DNA from: Thiobacillus denitrificans
Lineage (GTDB): Bacteria > Pseudomonadota > Gammaproteobacteria > Burkholderiales > Thiobacillaceae
DNA length: 64,000 nt
Assembly: GCA_002343685.1 (NCBI GenBank)
Contig: DDRS01000027.1
Coordinates: forward strand, 1-64,000
Direction: 5' to 3'
Shown: piece by piece, positions 25,352 through 33,856 of the stretch
Position numbering within the stretch: the stretch's first letter is position 1
How the letters are laid out: each line of letters starts with the position of its first letter
Program-made: the position numbers and the translations under genes
Notes under the pieces: model-generated
Database searches by the model: none
What the model saw: only the letters and a program-made list of their open reading frames with translations
What the model was told of the DNA's origin: nothing

Positions 25352-26125
25352 ATGTTGAATGCAGATTTCATCGATTCCCTGCGGGTGAGGCTCGAAGCGC
25401 ATCCGATCTATGCGGCCGTACAGACGATCGACGACCTGCGTGCATTCATGCAGCACCACGTCTATTCGGTATGGGACTTCATGTCGCTGATCAAGTACCT
25501 GCAACATCAGATTGCGCCTGCACGCTGGCCATGGACGCCGAGCGGCGACGCATCGGTGCAGCGCTTCATCAACGAGCTGGTTCTGGAAGAGGAAACCGAT
25601 ATTGCGCTTCCGGGGCAGGATGGGTTTACCAGCCACTTCATGCTGTATCTCGCCGCCATGCGCGAAATCGGTGCCAACGCCGAGACCCCCGGCCGGTTCG
25701 TGCAACTGGCCGGTGAGCAGGGTATCGATGCCGCGCTCGCTTCCGGCCTTGCGCCTACACCATCCGCCGCATTCACCCGTACCACCTTCGACTTCATCGA
25801 CAGCGGCAAACCGCATGCCGTCGCTGCCGCGCTGGCGCTGGGACGCGAACATGTCATCCCTTCGATGTTCCGTGCATTCCTGTCGCGGATGGCCGTAACC
25901 GAAACGCAGGCGCCGAGCTTCCATTATTACCTCAACCGCCACGTCCATTTGGATGAGGATTTCCATGCACCGCTGTCGCTGCGCCTGCTTGCCGCCCTAT
26001 GCGACGGTAAGGCCGACAAATGGCGCGAGGCCGAAACCGCCGCCGAAGCTGCTGTCGCCGCACGCCTGCAATTTTGGGACGGCGTGCTCGCCGCCCTGCC
26101 TAGCCAACACTCCAAAGCTGCCTGA
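25352..26125 (+). CDS. DUF3050-type protein with haem-oxygenase-like fold, inside the isc operon
   Basis: The 257 residues match the DUF3050 pattern: HHVYSVWDFMSLIKYLQ near residue 37, INELVLEEETD near 78 and a late RHVHLDEDFH. The spaced His, Glu and Asp residues resemble metal ligands of haem-oxygenase-like diiron proteins, but I cannot confirm a metal site from sequence alone. It starts 13 bases after hscA and ends 20 bases before fdx, so it is within the isc transcript. DUF3050 proteins have no settled function. Its place suggests a role tied to iron, Fe-S supply or oxygen, which is an inference. Confidence 0.78.
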   Translation: MLNADFIDSLRVRLEAHPIYAAVQTIDDLRAFMQHHVYSVWDFMSLIKYLQHQIAPARWPWTPSGDASVQRFINELVLEEETDIALPGQDGFTSHFMLYLAAMREIGANAETPGRFVQLAGEQGIDAALASGLAPTPSAAFTRTTFDFIDSGKPHAVAAALALGREHVIPSMFRAFLSRMAVTETQAPSFHYYLNRHVHLDEDFHAPLSLRLLAALCDGKADKWREAETAAEAAVAARLQFWDGVLAALPSQHSKAA

Positions 26126-26145
26126 CCGAGCCCCAGAACCTCACC

Positions 26146-26484
26146 ATGCCCCAACTCATCGTATTGCCCCACGTCGAACTCTGCCCCGAAGGTGCCGTGA
26201 TCGAAGCCAAACCCGGCGACACCATCTGCGACACGCTGCTTGCAAACGGTGTCGAGATCGAACATGCGTGCGAAAAATCCTGCGCCTGTACCACCTGCCA
26301 CGTCATCGTGCGCGAAGGCTTCAATTCGCTGGAGGCTTCCACCGAAGAAGAGGATGATCTGCTCGATAAAGCCTGGGGACTCGAACCGCAGTCCCGACTA
26401 TCCTGCCAGGCGCGCGTGAGCGGCAGCGACCTGGTGATCGAAATTCCAAAATACACCATCAATATGGTCAAGGAAGGACATTGA
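26146..26484 (+). CDS. fdx: [2Fe-2S] ferredoxin of the ISC system
   Basis: This 112-residue adrenodoxin-type ferredoxin has cluster cysteines C42, C48, C51 and C87, with the spacing and numbering of E. coli Fdx (ACEKSCACTTC and RLSCQAR). It supplies electrons for persulfide reduction during cluster assembly on IscU. It follows the DUF3050 gene and precedes iscX by one base. Confidence 0.97.
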   Translation: MPQLIVLPHVELCPEGAVIEAKPGDTICDTLLANGVEIEHACEKSCACTTCHVIVREGFNSLEASTEEEDDLLDKAWGLEPQSRLSCQARVSGSDLVIEIPKYTINMVKEGH

Positions 26485-26485
26485 T

Positions 26486-26680
26486 ATGAAGTGGACGGAC
26501 TCCCTCGACATTGCCATCGAACTCGCCGAGGCCCACCCCGAAATCGACCCGCGCACCATCCGCTTTACCGACCTGCATAACTGGGTGATGGAACTGCCGG
26601 ATTTCGACGACGATCCCAATCATTCCGGCGAAAAGATCCTCGAAGCGATCCAAATGGCATGGATTGACGAAGTGAGTTGA
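26486..26680 (+). CDS. iscX: IscX (YfhJ) regulator of IscS activity
   Basis: The 64 residues match IscX throughout: KWTDSLDIAIELAE, RTIRFTDLHNW, then LPDFDDDPNHSGEKILEAI. IscX is a small acidic protein that binds IscS and iron and modulates desulfurase activity. It is the last gene of the operon and is followed by the hairpin terminator. Confidence 0.95.
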   Translation: MKWTDSLDIAIELAEAHPEIDPRTIRFTDLHNWVMELPDFDDDPNHSGEKILEAIQMAWIDEVS

Positions 26681-26708
26681 GGGAAGTCCAAAGATGGCCA
26701 GCTGGAAT

Positions 26709-26749
26709 GCGCAATGAAAAGGGGGCATGATGCCCCCTTTTCATTGCGC
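26709..26749. terminator. Perfect 19-bp hairpin terminator, isc operon and OMP gene
   Basis: GCGCAATGAAAAGGGGGCA and its exact complement are separated by TGA. The stem holds A4 and T4 runs next to the GC core, so it can act as an intrinsic terminator from both sides. It separates iscX from the convergent outer-membrane protein gene. Confidence 0.88.
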
Positions 26750-26769
26750 TGGATTGTTTCGGAAAGACA

Positions 26770-27351
26770 TCAGAACTTGAAGACCAGCCCGGCGGAAATC
26801 AGGTCAACGTCGGCTTCACCTGTGCCACCATTAAAGGCCGGACTCCCCGCTTCAAAGTAGCGCTCCCATTCCATGCGGAGCCCTACCGATTGGGTGAAAT
26901 TGTACTGTGCACCCAGCCCGAGGGACCAAACGACGTCAGTGTCTTCCGCATTGCCGCTGGCGCCGGCAACAGCGCCACTGACATCGGTCTTCAGAAAATT
27001 CATGCCGCCACGGGCGAGCAGGGTGAAGCTCGGGTTCAACGCATACGTTCCGAGCAGTTGCATGGTCACGCCGTGGGTTTTCCGTGTGCCAGTCGGCGCG
27101 CTGTAGTCGACTGTTCCCAAATCGACATAGCCAACTTCCATGGAAATGTATTCATTCACTTCCAGACCACCGTATGCTTTCCAGCCGATGTCTGATTTAT
27201 CGCATGTACCCGTGATGCAGGAATCCGTAGTGGATTGTCCTGCGCTTGCACCGACATAGGGAGCCAGGGTGAAATCGAAAAAGCCGGCGGACGCAGGATT
27301 GGAAAGGGCCATGGCCGAGGCGATGGCAGCGGCGAAACGCATTGTGCGCAT
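26770..27351 (-). CDS. OmpA-like beta-barrel outer-membrane protein
   Basis: The 193 residues have a signal peptide (MRTMRFAAAIASAMALSNPASA, cleaved near residue 22). Alternating hydrophobic strands follow, and the protein ends in VFKF, the terminal-phenylalanine signal for outer-membrane assembly. The layout is that of small eight-strand OmpA/OmpX-type barrels. GGAGGAG seven bases before the ATG supports the start. Two cysteines in the first loop region may form a disulfide. The ligand or role cannot be told. Confidence 0.8.
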   Translation of the reverse strand: MRTMRFAAAIASAMALSNPASAGFFDFTLAPYVGASAGQSTTDSCITGTCDKSDIGWKAYGGLEVNEYISMEVGYVDLGTVDYSAPTGTRKTHGVTMQLLGTYALNPSFTLLARGGMNFLKTDVSGAVAGASGNAEDTDVVWSLGLGAQYNFTQSVGLRMEWERYFEAGSPAFNGGTGEADVDLISAGLVFKF

Positions 27352-27559
27352 TTTGTAACTCCTCCAGAAATAAATTTATTGTGATGTTTGACGAGACCAT
27401 ATCCGATGAAGCCCGAAACGATGGGGCTGGACAAGGCCGCTGGAAGGTTAATTGATTTTATTGATTTTAGGTAGTCGGTAGCGTAGTGAAGAGGGATGAA
27501 TCATTTGAAAAATTCGGTCCCTGCGCGCATTCGGGAATTGACTTAAACGTGCGGGATAA

Positions 27560-28063
27560 CTACTGGAGTTTTTGGTCTTCCCGTTTGGCTTCCGCCATGG
27601 CTTCGGGCTCCAGTTCTTCGGCAGAACGATTCAGCCGGATGAAGACTCCCCAGCCAGCCAGAATGACGCCGACGGAAAACAGGATGCTTGCTGCATAAGG
27701 TAACTGTGCAGGATCCTCGTGCAGGGCCTTGAATGTTGCGACCAGTCCTTCGATAGCGAGTGCGACCACGACGACGACAAAGAATCGGGATAGGAAACGC
27801 CTGACGCGGGTCGGGGCGCTGATATGGGCCGCGCGAATGACTTCTTCTTCGGCAATGGTCTGAGCGATTTGCAGGGCGACCACGGCGGCGGCAAGCAGGC
27901 CGACTGCTTCAATGATTTCCTGGGCTGCCGCCTGATCCAGTCCCGAGGTGAACGCGGCCCACCCCATGTGCGCTGCGACCACGACGAGCATGAGGGCTGC
28001 GCAGGCAAAAAGGACGGCCATGAGTCCGTGGATGATTGCAAATGCCCGCATGATGGCCTTCAT
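27560..28063 (-). CDS. Small inner-membrane protein, unknown function
   Basis: The 167 residues from ATG 28063 form four hydrophobic segments, at roughly 6-30, 50-70, 98-118 and 130-150, and a charged C-terminal tail (SAEELEPEAMAEAKREDQK). In-frame ATG codons upstream (28081) and just downstream exist, and none has a strong ribosome site, so the start is uncertain. I do not recognise a family. It stands alone between the OMP gene and the DsrE-like gene. Confidence 0.65.
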   Translation of the reverse strand: MKAIMRAFAIIHGLMAVLFACAALMLVVVAAHMGWAAFTSGLDQAAAQEIIEAVGLLAAAVVALQIAQTIAEEEVIRAAHISAPTRVRRFLSRFFVVVVVALAIEGLVATFKALHEDPAQLPYAASILFSVGVILAGWGVFIRLNRSAEELEPEAMAEAKREDQKLQ

Positions 28064-28270
28064 CAAAATATCATGGCACATAAACCGGTAGGACGCGAAG
28101 CCTGATTGCGGCATTCCCGTTCAGGAAGCGCGGACGGGGTGCGTGGATGTCTACGTGCCAGATCGTTTGGAGGAAGCCTGATGGCGGATTGCGGGTGTGG
28201 ATAGCCGGATGCCGTGCTTTTCTAGCGCATCGGGAACAGGCGTGATCATGCGGAACATGATCCGGAGAGG

Positions 28271-28302
28271 ACCTGCCGGTAGCGTGATCAATGCCGGCAG
28301 GT
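28271..28302. repeat. Inverted repeat downstream of the DsrE-like gene
   Basis: ACCTGCCGG (28271-28279) and CCGGCAGGT (28294-28302) are perfect complements with a 14-base loop. It lies about 55 bases after the stop of the minus-strand DsrE-like gene and may help end that transcript, although there is no T tract. Confidence 0.45.
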
Positions 28303-28356
28303 TGCATCGGTTCGGGCGCAGGGGCAGAACGGCCTTACCTCTGCGCCATGTGCGCG

Positions 28357-28881
28357 TTATTTTTTAAGCTGTGGCTGATCCAGATAACGTACATCCTTTA
28401 CCGAAAGCGGAAGGGGGTTGATGTATTTGTATCCCTTGCCTTGGTAATAGGCGATTTCCGGGAACCCTGCCGGAACCACCGTGACGAATCCGTGCATGTC
28501 CTCTGCACTGAAGCCTGCAGCCTTCATCGCGTTGTTACACATCTTGAATTCGACACCATCCTTTGCCAGTTCCGCCATCTTGTCCATGATCCCCTGGTAT
28601 TTCGGGTAATTTTCCTTGGCGAAGGCGCGTAACTCAGGTCCGTGGGTAACCACCACGACTTTGCCCTGGGTGATCTTCTGCGTATTCTTGATGAAGTTGT
28701 AAAGAATATTCAACTTCTGCGGGTCTTCATAGTTCACATCAAATACCACGTCCGTGACCGGCATCGTGTGCATGTCGACTTTGGCGGTGCCGTACGGTGC
28801 GAATTCCTCCGCGTGCGCCATATAGGCAGCGGGTAAAGCGAGGAACAAGGCTAAGGCCGCAATCTTGGGGGTGAATTTCAT
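28357..28881 (-). CDS. Secreted DsrE/DsrF-like family protein
   Basis: The 174 residues start at MKFTPKIAAL, with AAGGAG upstream, and have a clear signal peptide cleaved after AHA (about residue 24). The mature part follows the DsrE/F Rossmann-like pattern: VFDVNYEDPQKLNILYNFIK, KVVVVTHGPELRAFAKEN and VEFKMCNNAMKAAGFS, with a cysteine at the position seen in many sulfurtransferase relatives. Exported DsrE-like proteins are common in sulfur-oxidising proteobacteria, and a role in periplasmic sulfur handling is plausible. The TetR-type gene 50 bases upstream on the same strand may regulate it. Confidence 0.8.
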   Translation of the reverse strand: MKFTPKIAALALFLALPAAYMAHAEEFAPYGTAKVDMHTMPVTDVVFDVNYEDPQKLNILYNFIKNTQKITQGKVVVVTHGPELRAFAKENYPKYQGIMDKMAELAKDGVEFKMCNNAMKAAGFSAEDMHGFVTVVPAGFPEIAYYQGKGYKYINPLPLSVKDVRYLDQPQLKK

Positions 28882-28931
28882 ACTCGTGTCTCCTTGAATT
28901 GTTAGTTGAACAAGCCGGGGCAAGGGGTGAA

Positions 28932-29534
28932 TTACCTGGCTCCGTTTGGCCGTTTTGTACGGCTTTCCATTTCGCGCAGCCACCGCTTCAGATACGCGGC
29001 TTCACGCAAAATCTGCTCCGATTCGCCGAGCGAGTTGGCGATCAGACTGATTCCCTGCAAGGCTGCAATCAGGTGCAGCGCCAGTGTCTTGGCATCGCGA
29101 CTGCATCCCATCAGACGGAATTGGGCTTCGCACCAGGCGAGCAGGAGCTGGAAGGGCCGCGCCGCCTCCGCGCTCATGGGACCGCGTCCTTTGGCAAGTT
29201 CGTAGCACAGGCTGCCCACCGGGCAGCCGAACTCCGTATCGCTTTCCCGCTCGTCGACCCAGACGCCCACCAGCGCCTCAAGGCGTAACCGAGGGTTTGA
29301 CTGCTCGGCCTGTTTCTCCAGAAAGCCATTCAATTCGGCCACACGGCGTTCCACGACGGCACGCGCGATGTCTTCGCGTGCCTGAAAGTAGTAGTAAATG
29401 CTGCCGAGCGGGATGCCGGCCTCGGCCGAGATGTCCGCAAGCGTGGTTTTGACGAAACCGTTGCGATAGACCAGTTCAGCGGCCGTCTTGATCAGATGCT
29501 GACGCTTGTCATGTGTGCGTGTCTGCTGGTTCAT
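28932..29534 (-). CDS. TetR-family transcriptional regulator
   Basis: This 200-residue regulator has a typical N-terminal TetR HTH: IKTAAELVYRNGFVKTTLAD followed by IPLGSIYYYFQAREDI. The C-terminal ligand domain contains CPVGSLCYELAKG, the TetR_C subgroup pattern of YcdC/NemR-like regulators. It has three cysteines that could respond to electrophiles. A GTAAGTT-N4-AACTTAC palindrome lies ten bases upstream of the start codon and is the likely operator. The DsrE-like gene follows on the same strand. Confidence 0.9.
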   Translation of the reverse strand: MNQQTRTHDKRQHLIKTAAELVYRNGFVKTTLADISAEAGIPLGSIYYYFQAREDIARAVVERRVAELNGFLEKQAEQSNPRLRLEALVGVWVDERESDTEFGCPVGSLCYELAKGRGPMSAEAARPFQLLLAWCEAQFRLMGCSRDAKTLALHLIAALQGISLIANSLGESEQILREAAYLKRWLREMESRTKRPNGAR

Positions 29535-29544
29535 GGCTCAAATA

Positions 29545-29562
29545 GTAAGTTATCTAACTTAC
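29545..29562. promoter_or_regulatory. Palindromic operator of the TetR-type gene
   Basis: GTAAGTT and AACTTAC are perfect complements with a four-base spacer (ATCT). The site is 18 bases long, in an AT-rich region directly upstream of the TetR start, as expected for an autoregulated TetR repressor. No binding data can be inferred beyond the symmetry. Confidence 0.65.
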
Positions 29563-29865
29563 AAAATATAACCTACTTTCCTACCATGAGACTCGCGTGG
29601 TGGATGGCCTGCCGGGTGCGATGGCCATCCTGTCGCGAGCCTGATTGGCCTGAGGAATAGGCGGCGCAAGTGATTCCGAAAACGGGAGAAGGGCGATGAT
29701 GCAATCCGAGTTGAGAAGGATGCGTCTTGCCCGTTTGCGCGCCATCGCCTGGCAGGGACAGGAAGCGATAGGGAGAGAGAGCGTGTCCCTTACGAAAAGC
29801 CGCTGGCCCGCGGCCTAAAAACCCTCTTCGCTTCGTGCTAGACTGCCCCAAAAGTTGAGGCAAGC
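29563..29865. other. Gap between the TetR gene and flhB
   Basis: About 300 bases with no supported gene. It should contain the divergent promoters of tetR (minus) and the flagellar operon (plus). I looked for sigma-54 (TGGC-N8-TTGC) and sigma-28 boxes before flhB and found no convincing match. A small GCCGC-N6-GCGGC hairpin lies near 29800. Confidence 0.4.
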
Positions 29866-30630
29866 ATGGCCGAGGAGACAGACCTTTCCCGTACCGAACC
29901 AGCAAGTCCGCGGCGCCTGCAACTGGCACGCAGCGCGGGCGATGTGCCGCGTTCAGCCGAACTCACGGCGTGGGCCGTATTGTTGTCGGCGCTGGGCATG
30001 CTAGGCTGGTTGGCGCCGCGCCTCCTCAATGCCTTGCAGGTATTGATCGAAGTGGCATTCATTCATGCCGCACAGCCACTTTCTCCTGTATTTATCCAGG
30101 CTGCCTGGGCGGCGCTCTGGGCCGTACTGCCGGTACTGGGCGTCATCTTTGCCGCTGCCTTGGTGGCCCCCATCCTGCTTTCGGGCTGGGTGTTCGCCCC
30201 GCAGGCCGCCCAGGCCGATCTCACACGCGCCAATCCTTTCAAACCGTTCGCTCGTCTGTTTTCCGTCGAGTCCCTATTCGATGGATCGTTGGTGTTGTTG
30301 AAGCTGGCACTCGCCGCTGCAGCGGTGGGCTGGGTGCTGACGAGCGGCTGGTCGGGGTTGCACAGCCTGACCCGTAGCGCAATGAGCGTCGCCCTCGACG
30401 CGACGGCCGCCTGGGTGGGCCGCGGGGTACTGATGTTGGCGGCGGCGCTGACACTGGCGGCGGCGGCGGATGCCGGCTGGCGCTGGTGGCGCTATCTGCG
30501 CCGTCACGCGATGACCTGGCAGGAAGCGCTGGCCGAGGCGCGCGAATCCGAGGTGCATCCCGAGGTGCGGGCACAATTGCGAGGCCGTCAGCAGCAGGCT
30601 GGCCAGCGTGTTGACGAGGTGATCGGGTGA
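29866..30630 (+). CDS. flhB: FlhB-like flagellar export protein lacking the C-terminal switch domain
   Basis: The 254 residues match the N-terminal transmembrane part of FlhB: the opening basic segment, four hydrophobic helices, the family pattern around NPFKPFARLFSVESLFD and the end of the last helix. The cytoplasmic linker begins (AMTWQEALAEARESEVHPEV) and then the protein stops. The autocleavage motif NPTH and the whole FlhB_CC domain, about 120 residues, are absent. FlhB normally switches export from rod/hook to filament proteins through that domain. The stop overlaps the flhA GTG start, and no NPTH remnant is visible in any frame nearby, so this looks like a real short form rather than a sequencing frameshift. 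Confidence 0.85.
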   Translation: MAEETDLSRTEPASPRRLQLARSAGDVPRSAELTAWAVLLSALGMLGWLAPRLLNALQVLIEVAFIHAAQPLSPVFIQAAWAALWAVLPVLGVIFAAALVAPILLSGWVFAPQAAQADLTRANPFKPFARLFSVESLFDGSLVLLKLALAAAAVGWVLTSGWSGLHSLTRSAMSVALDATAAWVGRGVLMLAAALTLAAAADAGWRWWRYLRRHAMTWQEALAEARESEVHPEVRAQLRGRQQQAGQRVDEVIG

Positions 30631-32705
30631 GCGCGCAGGGCGTGCTGGTGATGGGCCTGCCGGCGAACCGGCTGGCGGTGCCTGGGCTGGTATTGCTGAT
30701 TCTGGCGATGATGGTGCTGCCCTTGCCCACCTTCATGCTCGACGTGCTGTTCACGCTCAATATTGCGCTGGCGATGATCGTGCTGTTGGTGAGCCTGAAC
30801 GCGCGGCGCCCGCTGGATTTCTCGGTGTTTCCTACAGTGCTGCTGCTGACCACGCTGCTGCGCCTGTCGCTCAACGTGGCGTCCACCCGCATCATCCTGA
30901 TGCAGGGCCATACCGGGCCGGAGGCGGCGGGCAAGGTGATCGAGTCGTTCGGCAATTTCCTGGTGGGCGGCAACATCGCGGTCGGCTTCGTGGTGTTCAT
31001 CATCCTGGTCATCATCAACTTCGTCGTCATCACCAAGGGAGCCGGCCGCATCGCCGAGGTGGCGGCCCGCTTCACACTGGATTCGATGCCGGGCAAGCAA
31101 CTGGCCGTCGACGCCGACCTCAACGCTGGCTTCATTAACGAGTCCGAGGCACGCACGCGCCGCGGCGAGATCGGCCGCGAAGCGGACTTCTACGGCGCGA
31201 TGGACGGTGCCTCCAAGTTCGTGCGCGGCGACGCCATCGCCGGCATGATCATCCTCGTGGTCAATCTCATCGGCGGCATCGCGGTGGGTCTGCTGCAGCA
31301 CAATCTGGGCGTGGGCGAGGCGCTTGGGCGTTATGCGCTGCTGACCGTGGGCGACGGCCTGGTGACGCAGATTCCTGCGCTGATCATCTCGACCGCGGCA
31401 GGCATCGTGGTGAGCCGTGCGTCGAGCGAGCAGGACCTGTCGCGCGAGTTTTCCACGCAGATTTTCGGCCGCCCGCAGACCTTGTATGTGGCCGCAGCCG
31501 TGCTGGGTGCACTGGGCGTGATTCCGGGTACGCCGCACCTGGCTTTTCTGACCATCGCCGCCATGCTGGGCGGACTGGGGTTCTGGCTGATGCGCCGTCA
31601 GCGCACGGCTGCCTTCGACGTCGAGCCGCTCGAACCGATTGAAACGGAAACCGCGCCTGCCGACGTCACCTGGGACGACATCCCGCCGGTCGACGTGCTG
31701 GCGCTTGAAGTCGGCTACCGGCTGATTCCCCTGGTCGACCGCAACCAGGGCGGCGCGGCGCTGAACCGGATCACCGATGCGCGGCGCCGTTTTGCCACCG
31801 ACATGGGACTGGTGGTGCCGCTCATCCGCGTGCGCGACAACCTCGATCTCAAGCCGAATACCTATCGCATCACGCTCAAGGGCGTCGACGTGGCGCACGG
31901 CGAAATGTCCGCAGGCCAAGTGCTGGCGGTCGACATGGGTGACGTGCTCGGACGCATCGATGGCGCGCCCGGATGGGATCCGTTGACCGGGCTGGCCGGG
32001 GTATGGCTGGATGCCAGCCGGGTCGAGGAGGCCGAATTGCGCGGTTTCGTCGTGCTGGAACCTGCCGAGTTGATCGCGCGCCAGGTCGAGGCCGTATTCC
32101 GTCAGCATGCCCCGGAACTGCTGGGGCGCACCGAGGTGCAGCAGCTGCTTGACACGCTGGCGCGCAGCCACCCGGGGCTGGTCGAGGACGTGACGCCGCG
32201 CCATCTGCCGCTGACCAGCGTGCAGGCCGTGCTGCAGCAGTTGATCGCGGAAAACGTCTCGATCCGCGATACACGCACCCTGTTCGAAACGCTGGCGGCA
32301 CGCGCGCCAAAAAACCAGACCATCGACGAACTGGTGGAAACCGTGCGTGCCGCGCTGGGACGCAGCATCGTCGACCGTCTGTTCGAAGGCAGCGACACGC
32401 TGCACGTGATCGGTCTGGCTGCATCGACAGAAACCCGCCTGCTGAACGAGATGGGCGACGAAGGCGAAGCGCTGTTGTCTCCTTCCACGCTGGATGCATT
32501 GAACGAGGCAGCGGAACGCGCCTTGGCCGAACAGGAACGCGAAGGCTATCCGCCCGTGCTGCTGACCTCGCCCGGCCTGCGCGCGATCCTTTCGCGTTTG
32601 CTGCGGCGCAACCTGCCGCGACTTGCGGTGATTGCCTATGCGGAGGTGCCGGCCGATAAAATGGTCCAGGTGAGCACTGAACTGGCGATTGGAGCGCATG
32701 AATGA
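30627..32705 (+). CDS. flhA: Flagellar export gate protein FlhA
   Basis: The 692 residues start at a GTG overlapping the flhB stop. The N-terminal half has about eight transmembrane helices with the FHIPEP-family signature (RIAEVAARFTLDSMPGKQ). The soluble C-terminal domain binds export chaperone complexes. FlhA is the main part of the type III export gate and converts proton flow to export. Length and motifs are normal. Its stop overlaps the flhF start by four bases (ATGA). Confidence 0.95.
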   Translation: MSAQGVLVMGLPANRLAVPGLVLLILAMMVLPLPTFMLDVLFTLNIALAMIVLLVSLNARRPLDFSVFPTVLLLTTLLRLSLNVASTRIILMQGHTGPEAAGKVIESFGNFLVGGNIAVGFVVFIILVIINFVVITKGAGRIAEVAARFTLDSMPGKQLAVDADLNAGFINESEARTRRGEIGREADFYGAMDGASKFVRGDAIAGMIILVVNLIGGIAVGLLQHNLGVGEALGRYALLTVGDGLVTQIPALIISTAAGIVVSRASSEQDLSREFSTQIFGRPQTLYVAAAVLGALGVIPGTPHLAFLTIAAMLGGLGFWLMRRQRTAAFDVEPLEPIETETAPADVTWDDIPPVDVLALEVGYRLIPLVDRNQGGAALNRITDARRRFATDMGLVVPLIRVRDNLDLKPNTYRITLKGVDVAHGEMSAGQVLAVDMGDVLGRIDGAPGWDPLTGLAGVWLDASRVEEAELRGFVVLEPAELIARQVEAVFRQHAPELLGRTEVQQLLDTLARSHPGLVEDVTPRHLPLTSVQAVLQQLIAENVSIRDTRTLFETLAARAPKNQTIDELVETVRAALGRSIVDRLFEGSDTLHVIGLAASTETRLLNEMGDEGEALLSPSTLDALNEAAERALAEQEREGYPPVLLTSPGLRAILSRLLRRNLPRLAVIAYAEVPADKMVQVSTELAIGAHE

Positions 32706-33856
32706 GCGTACGGGTATTTGTCGCAGCGAATGCGCGCGAAGGTCTGGCGCGCGTACGGAAGGAACTGGGCGAGGACGCCGTGGTGCTGTCCACCCGGCCG
32801 CATCCGCAGGGTATCGAACTGCTGGCCAGCGCCTACGGCGACCTGACGGTTCCGGCGGTCAGCGAGGCCGCCGACACGGCCGGCAGTTCGCGCATTCTGG
32901 CGGAACTTTCGCGGCTGCGCGGCCTGTTGCAAAATCAGTTGGCCGGATTTGCCTGGGGCGCGGCACGACGGCGCGATCCGGCGCGAGTGGCCGTGATGCA
33001 GGCCCTGTTTGCGGCCGGATTCGGCAGTTCGCTTGCCCGTACCCTGGCGGCGCGCCTGCCGCGCGGACTCGATACCGAAGCCGCCCAGCGCTGGCTGCGT
33101 CAGGTCTTGATACGCAATTTGCCGGTGCAGGGCCGTGAAGCCGATCTGATGACGACGGGCGGGCGCTTTGCGCTGGTCGGTTCGACCGGGGCGGGCAAGA
33201 CCACGACACTCGCCAAGCTTGCCGCACGCGGCGTCGATGCCCATGGGGTCGATCAGGTGGCATTGGTGGCGGCGGATGCCTACCGTATCGGCGCAACGGC
33301 GCAGTTGAAAGTGTATGCCGATCTGCTGGGCGTATCGCTGCATGTATGCGAAGACCAGGCCGGACTGGCGCAGCTCCTGCCGCAGCTTGCCGCCAGGAAA
33401 CTGCTGTTGATCGATACCGCAGGTTTTGCGCCTTCCGATCCGCGCACCCGCGAAGGGCAGGCACTCGGCGCACTGGGAATAAGCCGTCTTGCGGTGGTCG
33501 CCGCGAATCAGCAGGGGGCGGCGATCGAGCAGGCGATGCTGCGTTTTGGCGAGGGGGCGGCCGCCTGCATTCTGACCAAGCTCGACGAAACACCGCAGCC
33601 GGGTGCGGCGCTGGACAGCGTGATCCGTCATCGCCTGCCGCTGGCCTATATCGCGGGCGGGCAGCGCGTACCGGAAGATCTTCACGCACCCAATGCCACT
33701 TATCTCGTCGACCGTGCACTGAAAGGTGGCCAGCTTGCCACGCCGTATGCGCTCGAGGCCGAGGACTGGCCCCTGTTTGCCGGCGTCGAGGCCGAACGTG
33801 CGGAACGGCGCAGTCAAAAGGGCACAAGCACCCTAAAGGGCACAAGTGCCGGCTGA
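32702..33856 (+). CDS. flhF: SRP-type GTPase FlhF
   Basis: This 384-residue SRP-GTPase has a variable basic N-terminal region, an N domain and a G domain with P-loop VGSTGAGKTTTLAKLA at about 158-173. ADAYRIGA, LLIDTAGF and TKLDE (G4 motif) follow. FlhF sets the number and polar position of flagella, together with FlhG. The last codons contain a short duplication, KGTSTL then KGTSAG, from an 18-base tandem repeat (33817-33846) that also provides the start region of the next gene. Confidence 0.93.
   Translation: MSVRVFVAANAREGLARVRKELGEDAVVLSTRPHPQGIELLASAYGDLTVPAVSEAADTAGSSRILAELSRLRGLLQNQLAGFAWGAARRRDPARVAVMQALFAAGFGSSLARTLAARLPRGLDTEAAQRWLRQVLIRNLPVQGREADLMTTGGRFALVGSTGAGKTTTLAKLAARGVDAHGVDQVALVAADAYRIGATAQLKVYADLLGVSLHVCEDQAGLAQLLPQLAARKLLLIDTAGFAPSDPRTREGQALGALGISRLAVVAANQQGAAIEQAMLRFGEGAAACILTKLDETPQPGAALDSVIRHRLPLAYIAGGQRVPEDLHAPNATYLVDRALKGGQLATPYALEAEDWPLFAGVEAERAERRSQKGTSTLKGTSAG

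Noticed and set aside
29866..30640. Sequencing frameshift as the cause of the short FlhB
   Set aside because: No frame downstream shows NPTH or FlhB_CC-like sequence, and flhA begins immediately, so a simple frameshift does not explain it.
30588..32699. 703-aa open frame opposite flhA
   Set aside because: It mirrors flhA codon periodicity. His/Gln/Arg-rich shadow sequence without domains.
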